Shown here: one piece after another, positions 1 to 8,647 of the stretch
How positions within the stretch are numbered: the stretch's first letter is position 1
How the letters are laid out: every line of letters starts with the position of its first letter
Assembly (NCBI GenBank): GCA_031278965.1
Contig: JAITJJ010000011.1
Coordinates: forward strand, 1 to 24,669
Reading direction: 5' to 3'
Length of the DNA stretch: 24,669 bases
Source of the DNA: Deferribacteraceae bacterium
GTDB taxonomy: Bacteria; Chrysiogenota; Deferribacteres; Deferribacterales; JAISNW01
Position numbers and translations under genes: made by a program
Notes under the pieces: generated by a model
What the model was told of the DNA's origin: nothing
The model's input: the letters and a program-made list of their open reading frames with translations, nothing else
The model's database searches: none

Positions 1-972
1 CCAATGTGTTCCCAGACAATGTTTTTGTATGTTTTGAAATTGCTATTCATTCGGGTAATGAAGGAAACTTTCGCGTCAAAGAGAGCGTCGGCGTTGTGCC
101 CAGTGTAATAGCCCGCATCAAGTATGGCGAACTTCGTGTTTATCCCGTTCGCTTTCAGTTCGGCGATTGTACTTGCAAGCGTGGTGACGTCGACAATCTT
201 CCCGGCGGCATAACGGAAGAATAAGGGCAGACCGGTTCTCTGCTGCACTACGTATATGAGGCGGATTTCGTTGCTTGTCACGCCATTATGCGTGTTGACC
301 GCAGTCAAGGGCATATGCAAGGAGTTCGGCAATCCTGAACTGTCTATCAGAATTCCTTCCCACGGCTCGCCCGCATTCGAATCCCCGTCTGCGCCGGTCA
401 TTTTCAAAATAGTTTTGCCGAGGAATCGAAAGTACTCCTTAAAGAACCCGCGCTTTGCATCCTCGCTGCCGATATCCGCAAGCGCATCGCTTATCCTCTG
501 AGAGGAGAGCTGAGCCTTCGGATAGAGAATTTTCGCATACGTCAGCTCCCACCAGTCCTGCGCATAGCAGTTCGTGTGGGAACTGAGAATATAGTAGGAC
601 AGCAGAGCATGCAATGTGTCCAGATTCCGGTATTTCGTTGCGTCTATGGCATGCAACATGCCGATGTCCCTTATGTAGGAGTCGAGCAGAAAGAGATCCC
701 CGAATGAAACAATCATGCCAGGACGCTTTGGGTTCTTTGTCTTTCGCACCTTCTTCGGCTCTTCATACCCGACCGGAACGCCGGAAAAGCTGCCGCTTTT
801 GACATCATAGGAAAACACGCCACGCTCGCGGCTCTTAAAAGATAGCCTTTCCCTTGTCAAGGACACGCCCAAGGTAGATTTGCTCGCCCTTGCCTACGGA
901 ACTACCCTTTCGTACGGAGTGTGTCGCAGTGGCATATTCTATTCCGCTGACTGTATTGTAGTTAATGTACAC
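1..972 (-). pseudogene. IS4/IS1634-like DDE transposase, frameshifted and cut by the window edge
   Basis: Read on the minus strand, this encodes most of a DDE transposase, but not in one frame. The first part ends ..LGRVLDKGKAIF and hits TAA at 835-837. The next frame continues smoothly as KSRERGVFSYDVKSG and stays open to base 1. Removing one A/T from the four-base run at 837-840 would fuse the halves as AIFKSRERG, so a one-base insertion is the simplest cause. Two likely catalytic aspartates are visible, in GILIDSSGLPNS and AILDAGYYTG. The glutamate-bearing C-terminus lies outside the window. I chose GTG at 972 because GAGG sits five bases upstream and the family-like protein begins there (VYINYNTVSGIEYA); an ATG at 1080 would add an unlikely 36-residue leader. 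The family is confident, the subfamily is not. A programmed +1 frameshift or a sequencing error are alternatives to a dead gene. No terminal inverted repeat can be assigned because the other end of the element is missing. Confidence 0.8.
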
Positions 973-1080
973 GCGCACCTCACAATGTAGAATAAATTTA
1001 ATAGTTGTATCTACATTATGTCTTGTACTCCAGTTTTTTGCAAGCACAAATCTCCCGACTCCTCGTTTTTTTAATGGCAA

Positions 1081-1792
1081 TAAGCAACTTTGTTGTAGCT
1101 ATAAATACAATGTAGACTAAAAAAATGAACGGGAATTCAGAGTTATTGATATTATCTTATCGCAAAGAGAGCAAGTGCGGTTATAAAGGTAAGGAGAAGT
1201 CCTAGTGCATCCAACACAAAGTAGACGGGAAATTTAAACTTGCCTTTGCGTCCAAAAATCTCGCTGAAGCCCGAGAACTGGACGCCAGGTATAAATATGA
1301 GATGAGCGTCTAATCTCTTTTTCCACCTACATGGATAAGTATTTTCTCCCCCACTATATGCTGAATACATCAGCCAAAAGCCGTTTATACCCGATTAGGC
1401 GTTTCCGCAAGGCTTTTAAGGATATGTACTTGGATAAAATCAAGTCTTCCTTAATAGAACAGACCATAATAGAGCTTTCCGAAGGGAGAAAAGTGTCATA
1501 TTTTAACGCACACATAATTAACCTTTTTTAATGCAAGCATTTTTTTCAAAATATTCCCAAAAAGCTACCTATAAAAGAGGAATGTTTTCTCTGAACATAT
1601 ATTTAATTAAATTAAGTATTTATCTCGCTGATAATTATAGATGAATTATATTTCAACTTTATTATTATATCTCTTTCAAAGTTAAACACTGCAAACCGTC
1701 GGGGCTAAAGGCGCAATATCAAGCCCTAAGTCCTCGGTAAAACGGATAAAAGTTGCTCTTGAATTTTCCGTATCTTTGGAGTAGTTTTAGCT
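1081..1792. other. Gene-poor, AT-rich scarred region between the IS copy and hypB
   Basis: No gene here can be defended. The left part probably contains the end of the IS element. The motif ACAATGTAGA occurs at about 982 and again near 1109, with its inverse TCTACATT near 1010. On the minus strand there is a 53-codon ORF (1354-1515, start ATG, AAGG upstream) and a partly overlapping 72-codon ORF (1152-1370) ending in a hydrophobic stretch. Neither resembles a family I can name, and they could be relics of another insertion element. From about 1684 to 1790 the composition returns to that of genes, and the minus strand reads as a plausible C-terminus (..RFTEDLGLDIAPLAPTVCSV, then TAA). That suggests a broken gene lying tail-out from hypB, but nothing identifies it. 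Confidence 0.5.
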
Positions 1793-2452
1793 ATGCAGAG
1801 AGCAGATATAAACCAGAAAGTTTTGTCAAAAAACGATGTGGCCGCCAAAAAACTGCGGGATTTTTTCCGGAAACGGTCTATTTTAGTTCTCAATATTGAA
1901 TCTTCTCCGGGAAGCGGGAAAACCACTCTGTTGGAAAAAACCCTCCCTATTCTAAATAAAAGGCATAAAATTGCGGTGATAGAGGGGGATTTAAGAACAG
2001 AAAATGATGCCATGCGCCTTAAACAGCTTGGGATTAATGCTTTCCAGATAGAAACTTGGGATGCCTGCCACCTTGAAGCCGTTGACATAGAGCGTGTTAT
2101 CCCCAATCTGGCGGAAGATCTGGAAATCGTTATAATTGAAAATGTGGGGAACCTTGTATGCACTGCAAGTTATGATCTTGGGGAGGATTATACCTTTGTT
2201 CTCCTTTCCGCGGCGGAAGGCGATGATAAGCCCGCCAAATATCCGCTCATCTTTTTGCATGCGGATTATTTTATCCTCAGTAAACTGGATCTTATCCCAT
2301 ATGTGGATTTTGATGCAGATAGATGCCGTAAAACCGTACTGAAGATTAACCCTAAAATCAATATCCTCTCCCTCTCCTCTAAAACAGGGGAGGGGCTTGA
2401 GGAGTTTATAGAAACCGTCTCGCTCCTTTTAATCAAGAAAAAAAGCGGATAG
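1793..2452 (+). CDS. hypB: Hydrogenase/urease nickel incorporation GTPase HypB
   Basis: HypB is a cytoplasmic SIMIBI-class GTPase that, with HypA, delivers nickel to [NiFe] hydrogenase (or urease) large subunits. The P-loop SSPGSGKTT is at residues 37-45, the IEGD switch motif at 63-66, and the G-domain metal site is recognisable as C92-H93 (DACHLEA) and C123 (NLVCTASYDLGE). The base-recognition motif normally written NKxD reads SKLD here. The N-terminal CxxCGC nickel motif and His-rich stretch found in some HypB proteins are absent; the protein starts directly at the helix before the G domain, as in other short HypBs. The ribosome binding site is weak (GGAG eleven bases upstream), and an in-frame TGA at 1760 limits any extension. 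It heads an operon with rnhB (11-base gap). No hydrogenase, hypA or other hyp gene lies in the window, and the upstream DNA is disrupted. Confidence 0.92.
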   Translation: MQRADINQKVLSKNDVAAKKLRDFFRKRSILVLNIESSPGSGKTTLLEKTLPILNKRHKIAVIEGDLRTENDAMRLKQLGINAFQIETWDACHLEAVDIERVIPNLAEDLEIVIIENVGNLVCTASYDLGEDYTFVLLSAAEGDDKPAKYPLIFLHADYFILSKLDLIPYVDFDADRCRKTVLKINPKINILSLSSKTGEGLEEFIETVSLLLIKKKSG

Positions 2453-2463
2453 ATAAGCGGCGT

Positions 2464-3048
2464 ATGATTGTCTCTTATAATAATTTGCGGATTTGCGGGG
2501 TAGATGAGGTTGGGCGGGGGTGTCTCGCGGGACCTGTGGCGGCGGCGGCGGTGGTTCTCCCTAAAGATTATTTTAACGGGGAGGTCAGAGATTCAAAGAG
2601 ATTAAATCCGAAAAAACGAGCTCTGATTGCTGCGGATATTCATAGAAACGCGCTGAGCATAGGCATTGGGCTGGTTTGCAATATCATAATAGATAAAATT
2701 GGGATACTCCCTTCAACCAAACAGGCGATGCACCTTGCAATCGCCCGCATCTCCGTCCCCTACGATCTTATCATAATTGATGCCATCAGCCTTAATAACC
2801 TTTCAACTCCCCATATTCACCCTTTCAAGGCGGATGACACCTATTTTGAAGCCGCCTGCGCTTCCATAGTGGCGAAAGTATATCGTGATTCGCTTATGGA
2901 GCAGCTTGACGAAATATATCCAGAATACGGGTTTGCTTCTCATAAAGGCTACGGAACCGTTGCCCACTGCAAAGTATTAAAAGATAACGGGATTACGCCG
3001 TTGCATCGCAGGAGTTTCCTAAAAAATCGGGATAATGAAAGTGTTTAA
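2464..3048 (+). CDS. rnhB: Ribonuclease HII
   Basis: RNase HII cuts the RNA strand of RNA-DNA hybrids and starts removal of single ribonucleotides misincorporated into DNA. All family signatures are present in 194 residues, the usual length: GVDEVGRGCLAGPV (catalytic D14 and E15), DSK at 43-45, the aspartate in YDLIIIDA, the long helix motif KADDTYFEAACASIVAKVYRD, and YPEYGFASHKGYGT near the C-terminus. The ribosome binding site is poor, so translation may depend on hypB just upstream. The 3' end overlaps yraN by 14 bases, an arrangement that recurs in many bacteria. Confidence 0.97.
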   Translation: MIVSYNNLRICGVDEVGRGCLAGPVAAAAVVLPKDYFNGEVRDSKRLNPKKRALIAADIHRNALSIGIGLVCNIIIDKIGILPSTKQAMHLAIARISVPYDLIIIDAISLNNLSTPHIHPFKADDTYFEAACASIVAKVYRDSLMEQLDEIYPEYGFASHKGYGTVAHCKVLKDNGITPLHRRSFLKNRDNESV

Positions 3049-3382
3049 TATCTTCTTTGGAAAAAGGGGCGAACAGATCGCTGAAAAATACCTAAAAAAG
3101 AAAGGTTACTCTATCCTCCGCTGCAACTTCCGCTCCCATGCAGGGGAGATAGATATTATAGCAGAGATAGGCGGGGTTCTGGTCTTTACGGAGGTTAAGA
3201 GACGCAGTGGCGGGAATTTCGGAAAAGGTTATGAGGCGGTGGGGAAGGTAAAGCAGAAAAAGATTATCCGCACTGCTCAAGCATACTTAAATACCCTCCC
3301 CGACATTCCGCCCTGCCGTTTTGATGTGATCTCCATAGACGGCGAGGAAATAACCCATATTGAAAACGCCTTTACCGCATGA
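3035..3382 (+). CDS. yraN: YraN/UPF0102 family nuclease-fold protein
   Basis: A 115-residue member of the UPF0102 family, which has a restriction-endonuclease-like fold and is commonly encoded next to rnhB; its substrate is not established. Visible signatures are GKRGEQIAEKYLKKKGYSIL, then NFRSHAGEIDIIA and VFTEVKRRSGG. The acidic and lysine residues of GEIDIIA and EVK form the PD-(D/E)xK-like site. The start lies inside rnhB (14-base overlap), consistent with translational coupling. The gene ends six bases before the convergent rqcH stop, with no clear terminator between them. Confidence 0.93.
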   Translation: MKVFNIFFGKRGEQIAEKYLKKKGYSILRCNFRSHAGEIDIIAEIGGVLVFTEVKRRSGGNFGKGYEAVGKVKQKKIIRTAQAYLNTLPDIPPCRFDVISIDGEEITHIENAFTA

Positions 3383-3388
3383 GGCGCG

Positions 3389-4927
3389 TCACTCCTCCGG
3401 TTTTACGGGGGATACATTCACCGTTTTATAGCAGGTATAGGTTACATATCCCGGCGGAGTGTTCTGGGGCTTTTTTACATATTTGCGCAGAGTATAATCA
3501 ACCTCCACGCTATTTTCCCCGGAGTGTTTGCTGAAATAAGCCACCAGTGCCGCCGCATAGAGGATAATATCCTTCCCTGCCCGCCCCTGCTCCATACGGA
3601 TTACCGCGTGGGCAGAGGGAATGTTGTGGGCGTGAAGCCATATATCCCCTTGATTTGCAAAGCGAAAAACAAGTTTATAGTTGGATGTGCTGTTTTTGCC
3701 GATAAATATATTTGCGCCGTTATACGAGAACTTATGGAACTCCTGTTTGGTTATCTTGCTATTGGGGGTTTTATCTTTCTTTAACAGTTGAAAAACTTCT
3801 TTCAACTCCGCCGCCTCCGCCGTCTCTATATAATAAAGCTGCTCCTCGGCGGCATGCTCAAGCTGCGTAACCTCCGCTATCCGTTTTTCAAGGTGCGGTA
3901 TGGAGCGCCGCAACTTTCCGCACTTCTTAAAAAGTTCTTCCATATATTTTAGAGGCGGCTTTTCTGAGTCATAGCGGTATTGTCTTGCATCTTCCCCGTC
4001 CTCTCCGTAATGCACAAGATTATATATCCCTTTCCCATTTATTTTATATATATTTGCCTTAATAAGCTCCGCTTCAGCTTGAACTTTTTCCCAATCTCCA
4101 GCAGCGGCCAACTCCTCCTTTAGCCTTTTCCCCGCTTTTGCATAGTGCGCCGCCCCTTTCAAATAAAAGTTCCGTACCTTTTCGGCTATATATTTTTGTT
4201 CTCCCCCTTTACGCGCGGTCTGGGCAAGTTTTTCAAACTCTACAGCCGCCAGAAAGGCATTTGTATCTTGAAACGGGAAGATCCGACCGTCTCTGTCTTT
4301 ATAGAAAACGCCGCCGTTATTTAACTCTTTTATAAGGCGTGCCACGGTATTTTCAAAACCGCTCATCTGCACCATAGTGTCTGCAATCTTGGCGGTGGGA
4401 GGGTAAAACCCCAGATATTCCAGAAAGCTCACCCCTTGCAACGGTTTGTCAAGGGAATATTTTTTATTGATTTTAGGGGGGAGATAGTTTTTTCCCACCC
4501 CTATATCTCTGTCAGAATCTATACTTTTTACGGTAAGGTTAAACTGAATCATCCCTTCGGAGTTTAAGAGAAAGGCGTTTGCATGCTTGCCCATCGGTTC
4601 CAAAACAATGGTAAAACTCTCCGTTTTTCCGCTCGGCTTCCTCTTATTCAAGCGGATAAATCCGAGACGATCGTAATTACGCCCTTCTATGGCAGTAATT
4701 ATAGAGCCTGTAACAGATTTTAAGGCTCCGGCTGTTTCTCCGATAGCTACCGGAACCTTTGCCAGAGCGGGGGGTTGGGATGCGCAGAAGGAGAGGGCGC
4801 ACGCCTCGCCGTCTTTATAGAGGGAGAGATAAAGGGTACTCCCCTCCACAGATAGGCGGTTCAATACGGCATTCCTGTATCTCCTGTCCAGAAGTTTAAG
4901 TATCTTGTGAAAAGTTAATCCATCCAT
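3389..4927 (-). CDS. rqcH: Ribosome quality control protein RqcH (NFACT family)
   Basis: NFACT proteins (Rqc2/NEMF in eukaryotes, RqcH in bacteria, FbpA in older annotations) bind obstructed 50S subunits carrying a peptidyl-tRNA and recruit tRNA-Ala to add C-terminal alanine tails that mark the stalled peptide for proteolysis. The 512-residue protein has the N-terminal NFACT-N domain. Its D86-R87 pair, in EGRNYDRLGF, matches the Asp-Arg required for tailing in characterised RqcH. Helical coiled-coil segments occupy roughly 270-390. The C-terminal NFACT-R (DUF814) domain starts near 395, with FIGKNSTSNYKLVF, GDIWLHAHNIPSAH and a closing PGYVTYTCYKTVNV. It lies 43 bases downstream of rpoD and is probably the last gene of the dnaG-rpoD-rqcH operon. 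Confidence 0.93.
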   Translation of the reverse strand: MDGLTFHKILKLLDRRYRNAVLNRLSVEGSTLYLSLYKDGEACALSFCASQPPALAKVPVAIGETAGALKSVTGSIITAIEGRNYDRLGFIRLNKRKPSGKTESFTIVLEPMGKHANAFLLNSEGMIQFNLTVKSIDSDRDIGVGKNYLPPKINKKYSLDKPLQGVSFLEYLGFYPPTAKIADTMVQMSGFENTVARLIKELNNGGVFYKDRDGRIFPFQDTNAFLAAVEFEKLAQTARKGGEQKYIAEKVRNFYLKGAAHYAKAGKRLKEELAAAGDWEKVQAEAELIKANIYKINGKGIYNLVHYGEDGEDARQYRYDSEKPPLKYMEELFKKCGKLRRSIPHLEKRIAEVTQLEHAAEEQLYYIETAEAAELKEVFQLLKKDKTPNSKITKQEFHKFSYNGANIFIGKNSTSNYKLVFRFANQGDIWLHAHNIPSAHAVIRMEQGRAGKDIILYAAALVAYFSKHSGENSVEVDYTLRKYVKKPQNTPPGYVTYTCYKTVNVSPVKPEE

Positions 4928-4970
4928 AATTGCGTGAAAGGGAAAGCTAAGTTTCCCCTTCCCTGATATA

Positions 4971-6746
4971 CTATTCCGTAAACGTCTTTAACGTTTTGCT
5001 CCTTATCGGGTGGCGGAGTTTTCTTAACGCCTTTGCTTCTATCTGACGGATACGTTCCCGCGTTACTTTAAAGATCTTCCCAACCTCTTCCAAAGTGTGA
5101 TCCGAATCCGAATCTATCCCGAAACGGAGACGCAGAACGCTGGCTTCACGCGGGCTCAACGTATCCAAAATTCCGCTTGTATGTTCCCGGAGCTTTCTGT
5201 ATATTACCTCATCCGATGGGTTTTTTGCGGTTTTATCCTCTATGAAGTCTCCCAAGCTGGAATCTTCATCCTCGCCTATGGGGGTTTCCAGAGAAACAGG
5301 TTCTTTAGCAATTTTCATAACCTTTTTAACCTTTTCCACCGGCATTTTCATAAGATCCGCTATCTCGTCCGGGGTGGGTTCTCTCCCCTTATCCTGCTGC
5401 AACTGCCTTGAATATTTTGTGATCTTATTTATGGTCTCAATCATATGCACGGGGATCCGTATAGTGCGCGCCTGATCAGCGATAGCCCTTGTTATTGCCT
5501 GACGAATCCACCAAGTGGCATAAGTTGAAAACTTAAACCCCCGGCGGTATTCAAACTTTTCCACCGCCTTCATAAGCCCGATATTCCCTTCCTGAATAAG
5601 ATCTAAAAACTGCAGCCCGCGGTTTGTATATTTCTTGGCGATACTGACCACCAAGCGCAGGTTTGCCTCAATCAGCTTGGATTTGGCATTTTCGGTCTTC
5701 TGTTCCCCGTCCCTAAGGTTGTCATAGTTTTTAGCAACCTCTTTAAGCCTATCTCTGTCAACTCCGATATTGATGCAGGCATTCCCCAGCTTTTCAGATG
5801 CCGCTCTGAATTTTTTAAGATAGTGCTCCCGCTCGCTCGGTTTATACTCCTGTTTTGCCAGCCCCTCGCTTATCTCCTCTATGGTGGGGAGTTTTGTCCC
5901 TACGGCGAGCCTTGTCTTTGAGCCGGATACTTTTGACACCAAACCCGCCAGATCGTTATGGGAATCGCTTATTATCTTATAGGAGCAACTGATCTTTTCG
6001 GCAATTTTAATTATCTGTGAAAAGCTGAGCTTCGCCTCTTTAAGCCTATTGGCGGATTTTTCATAGACTTTGCCCGCCTTTTCGCTCCCCGTTCTGTCAG
6101 ACAAAAGGGCTAGTTCTTCATCCATAATGGCAAGAAAAACCTTTTTCTGTTCGGCTTCCTTCTCATCTCTCTGCAATTTGGCAGCTTCCTCTGAAGCAGC
6201 TTCTTCTGAATCCACATCGGCGGCATCTATAACCTCATCCATATCCACCACATCTTTAAGACGCACTTCTCCGTCCCGAACTTTTTGGGTAAGCTCTTTC
6301 AGCATTTCAATGGCGCTTGGGAAAAAGAGAGCACTTTCCAATACTTTCCTATGCCCCTTCTCTATCTCTTTGGCAACATCTATCTCTTCCTCCCTGCTCA
6401 ATAGGGGGATATTCCCCATCTCTTTAAGATATAGCCGAACAGGATCATCGGTGCTTAAAAGTTCATCAGCATCGTCAGGGGGGGCTTCCTCTATAGGTTG
6501 CTCCAGAGAAATACCATCCTCAGAATCTGAAACAATATCGTCCGGTAAAACCGGAGTGAATGTCTTATTCTTGGGGTCTATTATATCTATCTTAAGCTGA
6601 TTGCATAGGTTTAAGAACTCATCGGTATCCCAGGCGCTGCCCGGCGGGATTCGATCATTAATGTCGTCCCAAGTCAGATACCCCTGCTTTTTCCCCAAAG
6701 CGATTAATTCCCTCGTTTCAAGCAACTTTTTACTCTGCGGCATCAC
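4971..6746 (-). CDS. rpoD: Primary (housekeeping) RNA polymerase sigma factor RpoD
   Basis: This is the group 1 sigma-70 factor, 591 residues. Region 1.1 is at the N-terminus (LIALGKKQGYLTWDDIND). Region 1.2 follows (DDPVRLYLKEMGNIPLLSRE), then a long acidic non-conserved region. Core-binding and -10 recognition region 2 is very conserved (EANLRLVVSIAKKYTNRG, FKFSTYATWWIRQAITRAIA), then region 3. Region 4 starts near residue 519 with the -35-binding helix-turn-helix (TLEEVGKIFKVTRERIRQIE). AAGGAG lies five bases before a GTG at 6746 and eight before an ATG at 6743; either could start the protein, with one residue difference. It sits 36 bases downstream of dnaG, and that gap holds a 20-base palindrome. 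The dnaG-rpoD order is the core of the classical macromolecular synthesis operon; rpsU is not present here. Confidence 0.98.
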   Translation of the reverse strand: MMPQSKKLLETRELIALGKKQGYLTWDDINDRIPPGSAWDTDEFLNLCNQLKIDIIDPKNKTFTPVLPDDIVSDSEDGISLEQPIEEAPPDDADELLSTDDPVRLYLKEMGNIPLLSREEEIDVAKEIEKGHRKVLESALFFPSAIEMLKELTQKVRDGEVRLKDVVDMDEVIDAADVDSEEAASEEAAKLQRDEKEAEQKKVFLAIMDEELALLSDRTGSEKAGKVYEKSANRLKEAKLSFSQIIKIAEKISCSYKIISDSHNDLAGLVSKVSGSKTRLAVGTKLPTIEEISEGLAKQEYKPSEREHYLKKFRAASEKLGNACINIGVDRDRLKEVAKNYDNLRDGEQKTENAKSKLIEANLRLVVSIAKKYTNRGLQFLDLIQEGNIGLMKAVEKFEYRRGFKFSTYATWWIRQAITRAIADQARTIRIPVHMIETINKITKYSRQLQQDKGREPTPDEIADLMKMPVEKVKKVMKIAKEPVSLETPIGEDEDSSLGDFIEDKTAKNPSDEVIYRKLREHTSGILDTLSPREASVLRLRFGIDSDSDHTLEEVGKIFKVTRERIRQIEAKALRKLRHPIRSKTLKTFTE

Positions 6747-6761
6747 AAATTCTCCTTATAA

Positions 6762-6781
6762 TATATATGTACACATATATA
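6762..6781. repeat. 20-base inverted repeat between dnaG and rpoD
   Basis: TATATATGT and its exact complement ACATATATA flank a two-base centre, filling the gap between the dnaG stop codon (6783-6785) and the rpoD ribosome binding site. It could be a dimeric regulator's operator near an internal rpoD promoter (TATTAT lies just downstream on the minus strand), or an mRNA hairpin that affects processing or rpoD translation. I cannot tell which. Confidence 0.7.
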
Positions 6782-6782
6782 C

Positions 6783-8501
6783 TTAGCCATGCTGTTGAAC
6801 TATCCCTTTCAGCCTTGTTCTAAGTTCCTTTATCTTCTCCGCATTGGACGCAAATTCCTTTAGGAGTGCGGAGTATTCCATAGATTGCATGTTGACAATC
6901 TTTCTATTGCGGTTCTCATAGTAAGTGAGGAGTATTCTGTTTTTGCAGTTGTAAATCTCAGTAAAGATATCCGCCGAGGCTTGCTCCCCAAAAAGTAAGA
7001 GCGCCGCGGCTTCCCCCACTACCGTATCTTCAGCCAAATGAAGGAGGATATCCTCTTCCCCAACATCTAAAAGAGCTACAATCTTCTCATAGAGGTTGCG
7101 GGCGATCTCATCTTCAATGTAATCCGACGGTATCTCCTGTATAACCTTATCAGCGGATTCCGCTGGAAGTTCCAAAAGAAGGGAGAGAAAACGCCTTTCG
7201 GTTATATTCTTTATTATACTCTTCTTTCCGCTGTATTCTCTGATCTGCGGAAGATCGCTCCCTATATCAGCAGTTAGAGTGTTAATATTAACCTCAAATA
7301 TTTTAGCGGATAACTTAATATAACGATCCCTGCGGTAAGGGTCATTTATCTTTTCCAACATCAACCGAACATCATCAAACCTGTGAAAGCGGGCGTTGAC
7401 ATCCGATGCTTCGTTAAACTTACGGCGGATCAAAAATTCTATTAAATCTACCTTTTTAAGGGCTTTCAAAGCATCCGCCCCGTTTTTTGCTATAAAACTG
7501 TCAGGGTCTTCCCCCTGCGGGAGGAGGATAATATTGGGGTATACGCCAGCCTCCAATGCCGCCTCGTGGCAGCGCTCCATAGCATTAAGCCCCGCTGCAT
7601 CCCCGTCCAAAAGGAGGTTAAGCTCCTCGGCATGGCGGGAGAGCTGCGCAAAGCGCTCTTTAGTGACGGCAGTTCCCATCATTGCAACGGTGTTGTCAAA
7701 GCCGGCAGCTGCCATACGTATGGCATCAAAATACCCCTCCACCAGATAGCAGGATCGGCTCTTTTTTATGGCAGCAATGGCGTTATCAAAGTTATAAAGC
7801 ACTTTGCGCTTCATAAATATCGGGGTTTCCGGCGAGTTGATATACTTTCCTTTCTCCACACTCTGCAGAGCTCTGCCTGAAAGGGCAATGCATGAACCTG
7901 TGGCACTGTGGATAGGGATTATCAGCCGTTCGCGGAACATGGAACCGAATCCCCTTGAAAAAATCCCCGATTCCTCAAGCAACCCCTCTCCATATTTACC
8001 TTTAAACCGTCCTATCTCAGGAAACTTAGGCATATAGCCTAGCTTAAAGCGGGTGATTATATCCTCTCCAAACCCTCGGTTAGCCAAGTATCCCAGAGCC
8101 ACCTCCCCTTCCCTTGTATATAATGCCGCCGCGCAATATTCCTCCATATCTCCGTAAAGATTTTTCAATACGGAGGAAGTGTCGTGATGCGCGCCCGTTT
8201 TATCATATTTTACCTCTATTCCAAAACGCTCGCAGAGGTAAACCACCGCTTCGCTAAAGTCATAGCCTTTATATTCCATTACAAAAGTTATCCCATTGCC
8301 CCCCTTATGGCAGCCGAAACAGAAGAAAAAATTTTTCGTTTCATCCACAGTAAAAGAAGGAGTCTTTTCTCGGTGGTTCGGCAACGGACAGATTGCCAAA
8401 TACTTGCCCCCGCTCTTCTTCAGCTCGGCATGCTGGGATATTATATCCACAATATTAAGCTGCTTAACTTCGTTTATTACACTCTGGGCTATGCGCGGCA
8501 A
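6783..8501 (-). CDS. dnaG: DNA primase DnaG
   Basis: DnaG makes the RNA primers for DNA replication. The 572-residue protein has the expected three parts. First is an N-terminal CHC2 zinc-binding domain (C38, H43, C61, C64). Then comes the catalytic core with the TOPRIM motif (YLVEGYFDAIRMAAAGFDN) and its acidic metal site LLLDGDAAG. Last is a divergent C-terminal region of about 150 residues where DnaB helicase binds in other species. The zinc motif reads CPLPNHREKTPSF, two residues longer between Cys and His than the commonest form CPFHxEKTPSF. The start is TTG at 8501 with GGAGAGG immediately upstream and no better alternative. A good sigma-70 promoter lies about 30 bases before it. Confidence 0.97.
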   Translation of the reverse strand: MPRIAQSVINEVKQLNIVDIISQHAELKKSGGKYLAICPLPNHREKTPSFTVDETKNFFFCFGCHKGGNGITFVMEYKGYDFSEAVVYLCERFGIEVKYDKTGAHHDTSSVLKNLYGDMEEYCAAALYTREGEVALGYLANRGFGEDIITRFKLGYMPKFPEIGRFKGKYGEGLLEESGIFSRGFGSMFRERLIIPIHSATGSCIALSGRALQSVEKGKYINSPETPIFMKRKVLYNFDNAIAAIKKSRSCYLVEGYFDAIRMAAAGFDNTVAMMGTAVTKERFAQLSRHAEELNLLLDGDAAGLNAMERCHEAALEAGVYPNIILLPQGEDPDSFIAKNGADALKALKKVDLIEFLIRRKFNEASDVNARFHRFDDVRLMLEKINDPYRRDRYIKLSAKIFEVNINTLTADIGSDLPQIREYSGKKSIIKNITERRFLSLLLELPAESADKVIQEIPSDYIEDEIARNLYEKIVALLDVGEEDILLHLAEDTVVGEAAALLLFGEQASADIFTEIYNCKNRILLTYYENRNRKIVNMQSMEYSALLKEFASNAEKIKELRTRLKGIVQQHG

Positions 8502-8538
8502 TTTTCCTCTCCAACTCCCTTGTCGCTATTTGTATGAT

Positions 8539-8566
8539 AATATAACTTATTAACTTTACTTTTCAA
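8539..8566 (-). promoter_or_regulatory. Sigma-70 promoter for dnaG-rpoD-rqcH
   Basis: On the minus strand, TTGAAA (8566-8561), a 16-base spacer and TATATT (8544-8539) precede dnaG, predicting a transcript start near 8532 and a leader of about 30 bases. It is back to back with the promoter of the DUF488 gene. Confidence 0.6.
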
Positions 8567-8592
8567 GGGGTCTCAAATAGTTTCTTTTTTAT

Positions 8593-8621
8593 TTTAAAAA
8601 ACTTTTTAAGTTTGATATAAT
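8593..8621 (+). promoter_or_regulatory. Promoter for the DUF488 gene
   Basis: A perfect -10 hexamer TATAAT (8616-8621) has a weaker -35 TTTAAA seventeen bases upstream. AGGAGA at 8637-8642 is the ribosome binding site for the ATG at 8648. Confidence 0.6.
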
Positions 8622-8647
8622 CCGCAAAATTAGCTCAGGAGAACGCA

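Noticed and set aside
1152..1370. Minus-strand 72-codon ORF ending in a hydrophobic stretch, faintly like an IS5-type transposase fragment
   Set aside because: The resemblance rests on a few residues (VLDALGLLLTFI), there is no convincing start signal, and the region is AT-rich and disrupted.
6070..6600. Long open frame opposite rpoD
   Set aside because: Serine-rich translation typical of an antisense shadow over the acidic region of rpoD; no ribosome binding site or family match.
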